From Diploscapter coronatus (taxonomy: Eukaryota > Nematoda > Chromadorea > Rhabditida > Rhabditidae), in NCBI GenBank assembly GCA_964036155.1, contig OZ038422.1, positions 51,235,201 through 51,299,200 on the forward strand: a stretch of 64,000 nucleotides of DNA. Reading direction: 5' to 3'. Every line of letters begins with the position of its first letter. Positions within the stretch are counted from its first letter, which is position 1. Below are positions 1-11,781 of this stretch, piece after piece. A program made the translations under genes and the position numbers. The notes under the pieces are model-generated. The model was not told the DNA's origin. It did no database searches and was given only the letters and a program-made list of their open reading frames with translations.

Positions 1-157
1 GTTTAGTAAACTACCATCCCGTTGCTAATAAACGTCCTACGTTTACGTGACCTTGAAATGCATCTCTACCACCAATAAACAAAAAACGCCATTCTAAAAA
101 AATTATCTATCAGTTGATGATATGTGTAGTTAGGAGGATACCTTCAATCGCTTAATC

Positions 158-1242
158 ATGACAATCGAAATTCTTTCTAAACTTCGTGACAATTTGAACC
201 TGCTTCTGCCTTCTAGGACCGTCCTGTCCTATTCAATCAAACATGTCAAGGGCTTACTCTACGAGTTGAACTTGCAATTCGGGTATGTTGATAAAAGTTG
301 AATGAAACTTCTATTATTTTCAGGAAAAATTCCCAACCTCAGAAGTATTTCCTGGATTTGTCTTCGAATTATGTGAATTTATTCCTATCGAAAATCTCCA
401 ACCTCCTTCAGCAGTATAATATCCAGATACCAGTTGATAGTTCCAAGCGATTTTTGACTTTCGAAGATGTTAATAAAAGGTGCTCTTATATTTTTATTTA
501 AAAATCAAAAATAAATATTTTAGTGATCAAGAACAAACCCCCAAAATTGTCGAAATTGATGATGATGATGCTCTATCCATTTGCAGCAATGAAACTCAGG
601 TACTTATTTTAGTTTTTATTTAAAAAAAAAAAACCTTTTTTTCAGGCCTCAAAATCAAGAGTCATTCCTCTTCCATACAAAAGTATGTCGAAGAACAAAT
701 CCAAAATCCAACGAAAAATCAAGAGTTTCGCAGAATTCTTCGGCGAGAAAGAGGAATTCACTTGTAAAGTAAGTTTCAGGATTTTTTTAGTTCAACAAAG
801 TTACGGATATTTTGATTTGCAGACGAATCGCTCCAAGAATAATTAAGATTACTTTATAATTTTAGATCTGTTACCAAAAATTCTCTCGCAAATCGAACAT
901 GAAGCGTCACGAGACCACTGTCCATTCTGTCAAAGTCAAGTACATTTGTTCGAAATGCCCTTCAACCTATGTTCATCCACATCGTTTCGCGGTAAATAAT
1001 TTTATTTTGAAAGCCTTTTTAAATTATTTTTTCAGGACCATCTCAAAACCCACGAAAAGGATGCATTTCCTTGCGATAGGTGCAACGTCAAGTTCCAGAA
1101 TCGTAACGCTTTGAAAGCGCATATCAGAAGAGCATGTGATGATTCTCAATTGGGAAAGAAGAAGAAGAAGAGAAAGAAACGATTATCCAGATCGAGAAAG
1201 GCTGAGGAATCATTGAAGTCTGTTGAGAATCAGGAATCGTGA
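158..1242 (+). CDS. C2H2 zinc-finger protein, about six exons
   Basis: Probable nuclear nucleic-acid-binding protein. The ATG at 158 opens a clean frame that continues through short GT-AG introns with TTTTCAG/TTTTAG ends to TGA at 1240-1242. The C-terminal half carries three adjacent zinc fingers. The first reads C-x2-C-x12-H-x4-H (around TCKICYQKFSRKSNMKRHE). The second is C-x2-C-x12-H-x3-H (YICSKCPSTYVHPHRF). The third is C-x2-C-x12-H-x4-C (FPCDRCNVKFQNRNALKAH), with Cys replacing the last His. A lysine/arginine-rich tail (KKKKKRKK) after the fingers looks like a nuclear localisation signal. The N-terminal half has an acidic DDDD stretch and no recognised domain. Fingers are certain; DNA target and ortholog are unknown. 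Confidence 0.85.
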
Positions 1243-1711
1243 TTTTTTAAAAGGTATGACTCAGAAATGCCATCTCTAAGTGAGCTAAACTGATTATCAT
1301 GCATTTCGTTCACGAACCATTGAAGCTTATTCTTTTTTTTTCTCATTAAAATCTCCAATTTTCAAAATTCCCGCTAATTTCGCATTCCGTCCATTTCGCC
1401 TTCAACTTGCATCGGAAATCACGCTCTTGACAATATTTCATTCTTCCATGGAGACGAGCATTTTTCGCTTTAAAAATATTCAAAACGGTTTTCTTTCTCT
1501 ATACTTGAATACCTAATTAGGAAACATTTCTGTTTCTTACAACTCATCTTACTACCATGGAGATGAAATGATGGTCCGAATCAGCTTGAGGAAAAATGGC
1601 TGGAAATTCAGACGTCGACAAAACATTTGGAAAATTTTGAAGATATTTCAAAATATCCCTATTTCTATGACCTAATGGTTCATATGTTCAGATTCGAGAG
1701 GATTCTCGACA
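1243..1711. other. intergenic spacer
   Basis: The 469 bases between the zinc-finger gene and the next plus-strand gene hold no convincing ORF or RNA gene. They should contain the 3' end of the first transcript and the promoter of the second. Confidence 0.6.
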
Positions 1712-4204
1712 ATGGGTAGGCAGAAATTCAAATTGATCTCGATATTTGCAATTCTGGTGGCGGTTTTCGACAATGTCCGATCTCAGTGCACTTCCACGAC
1801 AACTCGTAAGATGAAGTATTTTATTTTTGACGGCGAAGTTTTTCAGCAACTAACCTGTCGCCGATTTATCAGTACGCCATAGGAGAGCCTGGGACGAGTA
1901 GGTTATTTCGACTTTAAAATAGGATGGAACGGAAGGAATCGCCGTGATTCAGAGCCATCAAATTATCAATTCTTTTGAGATATATGCTTGGGAGTGGACT
2001 ATTTATTAGGCATTATAGATATTACTTACAATTTGAAATTTCCTGAACCATAAGCCAAAAATTTCATTTCAGCAACCTATTCTCACATCGCTGCGACTGC
2101 CAACATGACATGGAAGATGGACTCATACGTATCCGAGGTCATCTACACCCTGACGAGTTCTGCAGTCGATGAAGCGTCGACGGAGTGTCCTCAAGACTGC
2201 ATAATGCAGCTGAATTCACTATATCTATACAATAGGAACATGGATACTGGGGAGGAGAATAGTAAGGCTTTTCTTAACAATTTTAAATCTTTGTAACGTC
2301 TTGATATTCACGTTTCTGCAGGTAGTAACATCATGGAGCTTCATGTTATTAAATTTCTTGCAATTTTGATTATTTTCAATTTCAGTTACGATCGTTATGA
2401 GCTCCGCCGCTAATGAAGCGATGTACACCGGGTATAAGAAACTCGGTACACCCGCGCTGAATTGCGTACAATCTTCAGGGGTTTGTGGGGCGACAATTCC
2501 ACTGTATTTGTACTATTCTAGCGAATTGGCAGGTATCGTTGAAAAGTATTTTTTCTTAAACTTAATTAACTTTCAGATTATTACGTAAACAGCGAGCACG
2601 CTCCAGATGAGAATGGTACGACGTACAATTTGGCTTTGATGGGGAATGCCGTGTGCTACGTCTGGATGACTCCCACGACTACGTAATTCTTTTTTTTTGT
2701 CTTCTAAAAATAGCATAGATTTCAGAACCACTACCACCACTACGTGAGTTGGCTTCTTCTTGGGATTGTTGAACTCATGATAAAATATAAACTTTAGAAC
2801 GACGACAACAACAACGACGACCACCACGACAGCTTCAGCTACCACAACTACTACAATGCCGGGAGAAACCACTACAGTAAGAATCTTAGTAATGAACGTC
2901 TATTGTCTTCATTAAAATTTTGTAATTCGTACTCATCTTGATCAATTTCGAAACATTTTCTGAAATTATAGAATACGGTAATTCCGAATAGCTCCGGCTT
3001 CATTCGAGTTTTTTTTTTGTTGCTAGGGAGCAATTTCTTTGTCCCTGGCTACGTCACAATCTTTGTTTCTTTCAGACGACGACTTTGGTTCCTGGCCAAA
3101 CTGGAAACACAACAACGCCTCAGGGAGGCACTACGTCGTCAACCACTACGGGCTCCGGAACTGGAGCCGTTGTCATTCCGCCTGGGGGTTCGTGAATCAT
3201 TTATCAGATTATTTCACCTCTGAATAATCGAAACTTTCTCATTGTATGAGGAAATTCGAGTGATAAAATAGCCTGGAAAGGTTCAGGAACAAATAATGAA
3301 ACGGTATATTCTGAAACTTATCAAATTTTTAAATTCAGATGGTGGCACTACGACTACTGCGAATCCGAACGATCCTAATGGATCCGGCGATTACGACGAA
3401 GACCTGCTCGGTGGTGACAATTCGACAGACGCTAGTGGCGGAAATGGCAATTCGACAGGTGTTTAGACCTGTAATTTGCGAAGATGACGTTGGAAAGCAT
3501 TTAGACTCGTCTTTACTCGATCGGATGAAGAAGTTCAAGGATAAAGTGTGGAAGTGGCCGCTGATCGTGGTTGGCGTGCTCCTCGTGTCCGGCATCATCA
3601 TGGCCCTAGTCTGTTGTTCTATTATTGCTAATTATCAATAGGTCACTAGATAATTGAGATACACCTAGGAATCGCTGATATTATTTTTTATCTTAAAAAT
3701 TGTAGGACATGAGGTAGCTCTAGTTGATAGTTTGGGGAAGAGATACATACATGTGAGTAAGATCGTCTAAATTTTTGATTTAAGTTGCAAAAGAATTTGT
3801 ATTTATAAAACCTGCTGAAAATTTAGTTAAAATTTAATATCTACGAAGTTTAGATCGGCTACGCTACGTGTAAATTCATTGGAGCTGCCTCCAACGTGAC
3901 CAAGGTAACAGCTTACGGCCCGAATGGACCACGACCCGGACCAAATTCACCTCCACCGTCCTACCAATCGCCCACTCCAGGTTTGCATTTTTTTTCTTCT
4001 AAATGCTCAATTTTGGGGTTAATACCCTACGATCCACTATTATATTGAGCCAAAAATTAGAATAAAGTACTATAGTTCGGAACTAGAGAGTTGATTACAG
4101 ACGGCAACATGCTACCACCGCAGCCCATCCAATCCGCCTCGATGCCTCAGCCCTTTACCGTTGGAGGGCCGGGCGTCGCTCCACCGGGGGCTATTTATTA
4201 CTGA
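1712..4204 (+). CDS. single-pass membrane protein with Thr-rich (mucin-like) stalk
   Basis: Not assignable to a named family. The ATG at 1712 gives a signal peptide (MGRQKFKLISIFAILVAVF, then SQC). The ectodomain has paired cysteines (ECPQDC, ALNCVQSSGVC, AVCYVW) and NxS/T sites. Several short exons then encode a long threonine run and a Gly/Thr/Ser stalk, a good site for O-glycosylation. One hydrophobic segment follows KVWKW (WPLIVVGVLLVSGIIMALVCC). Reading straight through this exon ends at TAG 3639-3641. Splicing from a phase-0 GTCTGT donor inside the membrane exon to the AG just before 3854 instead adds a Pro-rich cytoplasmic tail with a PPPSY motif (PPxY, a WW-domain ligand), ending at TGA 4202-4204. 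The tail is clearly coding-like, so I extend the gene to it; the exact junction is uncertain. Confidence 0.6.
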
Positions 4205-5644
4205 TCTATTAAGTTATCTCTTGTTGTTGCTCTACGTCATATTCTTCAGTAGTTTGAAGATGTTCGTCTCATTTTGTCAAAAACATTACCTAAGACGTTC
4301 ATGATCTCGTATCTGAAATTCAGGTTTCAAGATTTCTAAGGATTTATATTTTACTCACAGCGGGAATACAAATTTTACAAGTACCAAGATGTGTGATTTT
4401 CCACTAGATAGTCCTATTTGGATGGAAATTTGATGGTTCAAATAAAAGTCAATTTTATTTCGTAAAATGAGCAAGCTTATGTCATTTTATGAAAAAATCA
4501 AAAGATTGGAAAAAACAAACCCGAAAAATGGACAGTTTACAAAAGAGAATAGGCCGATTAGATATAATGAGTACGAATGATGAATATTTTACAATCGCTG
4601 ATAAGAGATGATATAGAATAATAAGTTATCAATATTTGATATACGAAAACACTATTTACAACATCTTAGCATCCATTCATTAAAACTACTATATATCGTT
4701 GCTATAATTTTTAAATCATATGCATTTAAAAATTATCATGATAAGTCCGCTTAAACAACGTCACTGATTAGAACCGATTAATAATCAAGGAAAATGAAGA
4801 TAGGGAACGCAAACACTATATATGCTAATTTTTTGCCCATCCAAAGTTAAAATTCACGAAATGTTAGCGATTTACTGCTTTCTGTCATTATTTCACGAGA
4901 GACCGGAATTGACCTGGCGAATTCGATGGGAAATGTGAAAAGAGACAAGTAGAGTACGGGATTTCCCGAAAATAGTACTGCTCTCGAGCGAAAACTATTT
5001 TTCAACTTTCTTAACGATCGGCCACGGAGTCGCACTCAAAATGAGCAGGAAGAGTAATGAAGAGTGAAATCCGAGCGATTCAAACAGTCAGACTGATATA
5101 TGCAAATTTAAAAACGAAAAATCCGTGTATTCACATTCTGAATTGTTTTCACCTAGTTTTATATAGATAAAATGAGTATGAGATTTTTCAATAGTCCATC
5201 CATCTAGTTTACACCGAGATCTAACTGTTGATATGACCTCTACTCTATAGTAATAACTATGAGAAAAGTATTTGCGGGCCCTAAGTGAAGGATTGACAAA
5301 AGCGTAATACAAAGTGAATCATCACAATGTGCTGAAATGGATAGCGACTATGCACGACTAACGAATATCTAGAAGGCAGACTTGAAATTAGAAAATTTGA
5401 ATATATTTTTTAAAATAAAAGCTATATATATAATAATTTGTATATTTTATACAAACAAAAATATAAAGGAATGGCGTTTGTGTTAGGATCATTTTGGATG
5501 ACCCGCTTGAAAGCATAGACGATTAGGACTTTGGTTTTGTCGAAATTCCCACGTTATTTGCGAAAGAAACTGGGTTACGATTTCCGAGTTGTTGGCATAG
5601 AGAGTGAGGAACAATTGCAAATGTTGCCATTTAATTCGAAACTA
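4205..5644. other. gene-free stretch between convergent genes
   Basis: Lies between the 3' ends of two convergent genes. Only short AT-rich ORFs without domain signatures are present. No element with clear terminal repeats was seen. Confidence 0.5.
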
Positions 5645-8600
5645 TCAGAGCTGAATGATATTCCCACTGGGTGGCTTGTCAGGAACTGGTGGGGGCGGAG
5701 CGTCAATTTCTGGGGGTTGCTCGAACGCCAGCGATGAACTACTCAGCGAGCTGGCAGTGCTAAATTATTTTTGCAAATCTTTCATCGTTCTAGGTCCGGC
5801 GGTATTGAAGATAAATTAACCAACCAACCAATCAATCAATCAATCATGCATGTTGACATTTTTAGCAACATACCTAATCTGACCGCTTCCGGGAGTTCGG
5901 TTCAGATTCAGTGTATCGGGTCTTGAGATATTTCGACTCTGAAACAAAACATAGTTGTTGTTGGTGTTGGTGACGATTTTCAAATAGTACCGCGTTCTGA
6001 ATGTAATTCGGGTTCGCGATCACAGTTCCTTCAGAACTCGTGTGAGTCAGATGAGATGAAAGCATTTGGTACTGGTGGTTGCTGACCGTGTCGCTCTTTT
6101 TCTGGTACAGGTCGAAGTACTGTTGATGGGCTCCTTCTCTTGATGGGAGTTGCTGAAACTCATATTTTCAGCAATTTTTACTGGATTAACTTTCACACCT
6201 GATATTCCGCGTCTCCATAAGCCTGCTGATGGACCATTCTGGCGTGATGAGTAGGCGGAATACGGACTTCTCCATTGTGCATGTCGTAGTGAGTGGGCTC
6301 CTCAAACGATGCACATCGAGGAGGAATGGGCACGACTTCGGAAAGACTGGGTACGTGGTGGTGACCAGGGTTCTAAAATTTAAACCAATTACAAATCGAA
6401 AGTTTCAAATTATGCACTCTTGTATTCATATGCTGGAGTCCTGATGCGTTCCGTCCTCTCGCTCCAGACTTCTCCGGAGAAAAGTTGTCGTATCCCTGGT
6501 TGTGATTTCGCGAGGACCCGTTCTCGTTCGTTGGACTTGACAGGTACTTGTAGGGAATACAGGACATTTCCTGATCGTCGTTGTTTGAAGGCGACGGAGG
6601 GTAGGGCTGATCCAGGCCTATTGGCGAGGATTTTGGCAGTCCGCTTGGACGACCCTCTTGAACTGGTGAGCCGAGAGTCGACTTGGGTGGGACGAGCACG
6701 CTAAAGGAGTTGGGTTTTGTTTCCAACGATAATTTGGTGATGCCTTACTCAGCGGCATGAGTCATGGCTCTTGTCGTCCTTGGTTGCGCCCTCTCTGCTG
6801 GGGACACTCGATGTTGATTGGCGACAGCAGATCGATGTCCCAAGGATGGGGTGGAAGAAGTGGAATTCTCACTAGCGGCAGAATCAGCGCGACGTCTTAC
6901 AGACTTCTGGAAATTATCTCTCTTTTGTGAAATTAGGGTCCTCAAATAATTCTCTTACGTCCACCAAAAACTGCGCCCCTCCTGGGGACTTGGTCAGTTG
7001 CCCGAACGGGATGATGGATGGACTCTTGTGCGAGATTCGATGGCTCGTCGTACTAGACGAAGAGCTAACCAGATTGGCGTCGTCAGCATCTTCAGATTCA
7101 CGAGAGCTTCGATTCTTCTAAATTCAGAGTTTCAGCTTTCTCAGAAGATATAAACTATACCTTCGACGCGAACTTGTCCCAGAAATGCTTGCCTTTGCTT
7201 CGTCCAGTGGTGCCTTTATCGCTGATAGTGTCCTCCTCAGCGTCGTCGACTGAAAATTTTCGAATAGTCTATTTGCTAAAGATTTTTGCTCGATTTTCCT
7301 TTACGATCACTAATTTCATGGGCGGCAAAAAGGGATAGAGTTTACGACGAACAATTCCCATTCTCATACAATTTGAGTCGAAAAGAGAAATCACGTACTG
7401 CGTGCAAACTCCAGTGTGGGCGTGCCCGAGTTATGGATCGGCGTTGTTATTTCTGTTGTCGGGGTCCAAGCCCCTCCACCACCTTGGGTTGTGTCAATCG
7501 ACGGACGGGACTTCTTTCGTATCGCATCCTTCCTTCTCAGAGTCGGAGCGGTATCATCGGTGCTCAGCGTGTTCAGATTTGGACTGCTTCTGGAGAACGA
7601 CGCGTTGATGACCGAGGGCCGACCGGTAGTGATTAATTTCTCGGGACGCGGCAGGGTGCCGAAAACCTCCGGAGTCACTGGAGTCAGTTGCGCCGCGCCA
7701 GTGTGATCATAGCCTGAGAAGGACAACGATACAACACGTCAAACTACAGATATGAGATTTTTAAAAATGATTCACGACGATTTTCATGAGAGATAAGTGG
7801 CAAGACGCTGTGTACTCTTCAAGGAAGGGTGGTGGGTCGATTGAGAATGCGAATAATCACTGAACTGAAGCGATTTTACAAAGCATGTCCATTTTCCCTT
7901 GAAAAGCACAATATTAGCAAGCTTGATAAACTGATAGAACCACGATGGGCATAAATAATCCTCAAAATAACTTACGAAAGCATTGTAGATTGGACAGGTT
8001 GTCGAGATGGCTTCCATTAGGAGTACTGGGAAAGTCATTTCGTGGATTTGGACAAATGTTCGTGACTCTGGCAGAATGGATATGCTTGGGGTCTTAAAAT
8101 TAATCTCGAAAGAATAAGTTTCAAGAATCTGTGACTTTTTTAAACATATGTTCTTAACGATGCTTCACCAGCCTCCTGTTTGATTGATATTGATATTAAG
8201 AAAATGTACCTGTCGGAGGTCCAATATCACTCGACGTGATCTGTTTCTTGTTGTTCTTGGATCTCGTTTCCGTTTTGGGAGCAGCTTTCTTCCATGCGAA
8301 GAGTCTCCGCCATTTCCATTCGACAGGAGCGCTATCTGCGCCGTCCACAGTCGATTCCCCTGATGAATCGCCGTTAGAGTTCTTCTCGTACAAAGAGACG
8401 TAAATGTTGTCCAATCTAAATAAGTTGCTCATTTTTCCAAGCTTCTTCAGAGAGCGTACTCTTTCTTCTGGGTCGGCGAGTATCTTTCGTAGATGGACTT
8501 GTAGTCCCGATTGCAGAGGCTTTGCATCCTCTTCAACTCCGATTCATCCTTCTCATCAGGCTCTGACCGCTCGTATTCCTTTATTATTATTTTTTTTTAA

Positions 8601-11600
8601 ATATAGTTACATCAATTAAACCCCCTTAATTACCTCTAATTGATTGACTAGCATTGAGAAATTCGGTCGTTGCTCCTTATCCACCTGCCAGCAACTGCTC
8701 ATGATCTCCCTCCATCGCTTGGGACAGTCGTTTTTGATCTCGTAGCAGAGGTCGCCTTTCGAGATCTAGAAAGCCACGATCATTTTACTCCTATTCAAGC
8801 GAAATCTCACCCCTAGCGCTATCGTAATCGGCACCATCCCCTGAAATGGGTCTTCTTGTACAAGCAGCTCCCACATGACGACGCCGAAGCTCCACACGTC
8901 GGATGCCTCCGAGTAGTCCTGATCTCTAAAGGCCTCCGGAGCCAACCAAGCGTACGTACCCGCTTGACTGCATCTGAAGCAGAAAGTCATTTCTGGTCGA
9001 AATTGAATTTTTACCGATCCAAGTCCTTTTTGATAGCATCCGTCGTTTTCGTCGCTCCAAAGTCGGTTATCTTCAGCGTGAAATTGTCAAAGGAGCTTCC
9101 CTTGCAGATACGGCAGACTCCATCAGAAAAGACCGGAGTCTTGCAATTGCAGACCTTTTCCTTGACGAGTACTGAAAACCACTCTCTTCAGATGATCTCA
9201 AAATACCCTTACCATTCTCCGCCTTGAGATCTCTGTGAATGAACCCTTGAGAGCAGAGGTACTGCATGCCTCGTGCCACCTGCGTGGCCCACTTGATTAG
9301 GGTTTTCATCGGTATTGGAACGGCCTCTACGTCATTCGCCTTCTGTATCGACATAGCGTCCTTCTCACTGACCCTCTGCTTATTCGCTTTGTACACGGAT
9401 CGCAGCGAACCGCCTAATTTTATTGGTGACTTTTCTCATCCAAACTCAAAGACTACCTTCACACAACTCCAGAACAAGTCCAGTCTTGCCCGGGTCCAGA
9501 CACATCCCCAGGAACTTGACGATGTTCACATGCGATAGTTGGGCTAGACATAGTGCTTCTCTTCGAAGAAAGTCCTTGTTGAGTGAGTCCTTGACTTTCT
9601 TCAGGGCGACCCACTGAAATGCATATTTTTCAATGGTTTAAGCTAATGCTGAGCTTCTACTACTTGTTTCTCGTATTGGATCCTGAATACGTCTGCGGTC
9701 GCGCCGGTGCCGATTCTGTAAAATTCCTTTAAATTCCGTATTATGATATTTTAGCCTTCCAACAACTTTTCAGCCACTTTCTTTTCATTTTTCATCCATG
9801 CGACATACAGTAGTGCTAATAAGTTTTGCACCACCAACCATATTTTGATGAGATGCTAGTTCACCCACTTATGGTGCTCTAATTCATCTGAAATCTCGCA
9901 TACACATTTGGGTGGGTATATCATGGTTATCTGCCAAATTTCAACTCGGATCGATCACCTTTATAGGGGTTATGAGTTTTTGAAAAATGTCCATCATTCG
10001 AAAGATCGAAAATCCGTCGCATTCAAAAGCCTCCACAAACTCATGCAGGCTAAGTACGGAGCCAAATGTGTGCACGTTTTAAAGCACCTAGATATGCTCA
10101 TCATTTACCATAAGATTTATCTTCGGCAAAAATTTTCTATGAATCTGGGACGGTTTTCGCCGGGAAACGCCAATTTCCATCGTTTTTAATAGCTAAGGAA
10201 ATTTAAAGTTTTCAACCCATTTCTAACCTTCTATGAAGTTAGCCCCAAATGTCATATAATCAAGTATCGTATGCCAGATTTGATGTAATTTCAAACTGTA
10301 AGCAGTTTCTATCTATCTCCCTATATCAGGAAATTATCTAATTTTTCCTATGTAAATTATCGCGGTAGTGCAAAACTTGAGCACTACTGTATGATCTATG
10401 ATATTATTGATTGAAGAGAACGCGTCGATATCCAAAATTACGCGATTCACTATTTCGCCCCAAAGCCGAATTCTAATTGCTGCTGCATGAATATCGACTT
10501 TCTCCCCGATTAACGATACGAGTGAGCGGAGATAAAGAGAAGGACGAGATAAGGTAAGCATGCGCGAGGGAAGAGAAAGTGGAAGGGACAATTTCTTTGG
10601 TGCGCGCAAAGAATTGAGTGAAAAGTTGCCGAATGCGAAATAAAAGTTCCATGTCTTGCCTTCCATGTTCCATGTTTGTGAATGCGTGTTGCAGCTTTTC
10701 TCCGGAGATCACGTTGATTTTGTTTTCGTCGCCTGAAATTTAAAATTTGAAAAAAAAAAAACTTATCCGGGAATTCACCTAGTAGCTTTCCATAATTTTC
10801 CGGAAACAGTCCCTCACGACCGTTTAAGCGACCAAAATACCACCCGTCTTCGCCTCTGAAGTCAAATCAGTCACTTTTTAACATAGTCTATTTTCTTACG
10901 TATTCTTAGTGATGACTTGAATCTCATCGCCAGTTTTGATCACCAGCTCATCGTCACGGTCACTGGAGTAGTCGTATAGAACGAGGAACATCTAAAATAA
11001 CGAAAAAGAAGTTTAGAGTGCAGTGTCACAACAGAATTACGGAACTGTATTCTTGCTTAGTTATTACAACTCCAATTGCTTCGAAACCTATTTTAAATCT
11101 GATGAACATACTTCGCTAGAATTGTACGTGTCGCGACTAGTATGCGACATCTGACTGTTGTAGCCCTCTCGGAACTGGACGCAGGTATCTAAATTAGGAA
11201 CTGAATTAGGTAAATTGAGCATACATACCGCCAACAGTAGCATGATGCCCACTATTCATGGCCGATGACGGATAACCATGTGATGAATTCGACTGACTTG
11301 ATTGATGAGAATGTGAACTATTAATGTATTCGTAGGGATCTGAAAATGATTGTTTTAAAGTAAAATAATCTCTGATCAAGAAAACATTTGACTAATTCGA
11401 CGGAATGATGTTATCTATCGAGAGTAGCGACAATGAATGAATAAGTAAATTGAGTCTTTTAAGTTTCAACGAATTGAGTGATCAAAGTTGGAAAACTTTT
11501 CTGCTACATTAAAGGCATCGGTTTTATCATAAATTGTCAAATGAAATAATTGAAAATTAGCATGAAGAATCAAATTGAATGATGATATTTCAAGTAAATT

Positions 11601-11781
11601 CATAACTATCTTTTAGTGCTCGATAATAATATTTCTTGAATCAAGGAAGGTAAAAATAGCTTTAACGATCAAACAATTAAAAGACGTTAAAAAGTATTTT
11701 ACGTTGAAGTTGGCACGGAAGATTGACGTATTCTGGTTGGTTTTCCTGCTGCATCGGTTGTTGGTGCAATCGATTGGCCAT
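5645..11781 (-). CDS. mlk-1: mixed-lineage protein kinase (MLK, MAP3K) with SH3 domain
   Basis: Likely MAP kinase kinase kinase acting upstream of a JNK/p38-type cascade. The 24 exons total 3333 nt (1110 codons plus stop), close to the size of animal MLKs. Start at 11781. Residues about 1-89 carry PEYVNL and YEYINS motifs. The SH3 domain is at about 90-145 ([29 protein letters not shown]). The kinase domain starts near 170: glycine loop [15 protein letters not shown] lysine, [38 protein letters not shown] and QRPNF. GTYAW[ML]APE with an N-terminal SH3 is the MLK signature. A long low-complexity C-terminus ends with a Pro-rich segment ([11 protein letters not shown]) and NIIQL. No leucine zipper or CRIB motif was recognised. 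Two oddities are reported separately: a Cys4 insert before DFG and a GC donor after the SH3 exon. The symbol is inferred from domain order only. Confidence 0.85.
5822..5847. repeat. simple (CCAA)n/(TCAA)n repeat in MLK intron
   Basis: Tandem tetranucleotides, first aaccaacc then aatcaatc, inside the intron between the last two MLK exons. Confidence 0.7.
9806..10391. mobile_element. non-autonomous Tc1/mariner-like element in an MLK intron
   Basis: The left end reads TACAGTAGTGCT...GTTTTGCAC; the reverse complement of the right end reads TACAGTAGTGCTCAAGTTTTGCAC. Inverted terminal repeats of about 25 bp flanked by TA fit the TA target site and CAGT-type termini of Tc1/mariner transposons. The interior, about 590 bp in all, has one plus-strand ORF (about 90 residues, 9908-10189) with no transposase motif, so this is a deletion derivative or MITE. 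It sits inside the intron between the SH3 exon group and the kinase domain. Confidence 0.75.
10424..10498. repeat. dispersed short hairpin repeat, copy 1
   Basis: Bounded by GTCGATATCC and its near inverted copy ATATCGAC, with conserved interior words (ccaaaatt, taattgctg, gcatgaata). The same arrangement in the same orientation recurs at 28984-29079, so this is a small interspersed repeat. It lies beside the mariner-like element in the same MLK intron. Confidence 0.6.

Noticed and set aside
1..157. Upstream exon of the zinc-finger gene
   Set aside because: No open frame with a usable donor before the ATG at 158; the leading bases look like 5' flank.
7286..7706. Plus-strand ORFs overlapping the MLK exons
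   Set aside because: Antisense shadows of the Ser/Pro-rich MLK exon, which has phase-consistent splice sites on the minus strand.
9908..10189. 93-residue plus-strand ORF in the MLK intron
   Set aside because: It lies wholly inside the TIR-bounded element and shows no transposase helix-turn-helix or DDE motif.
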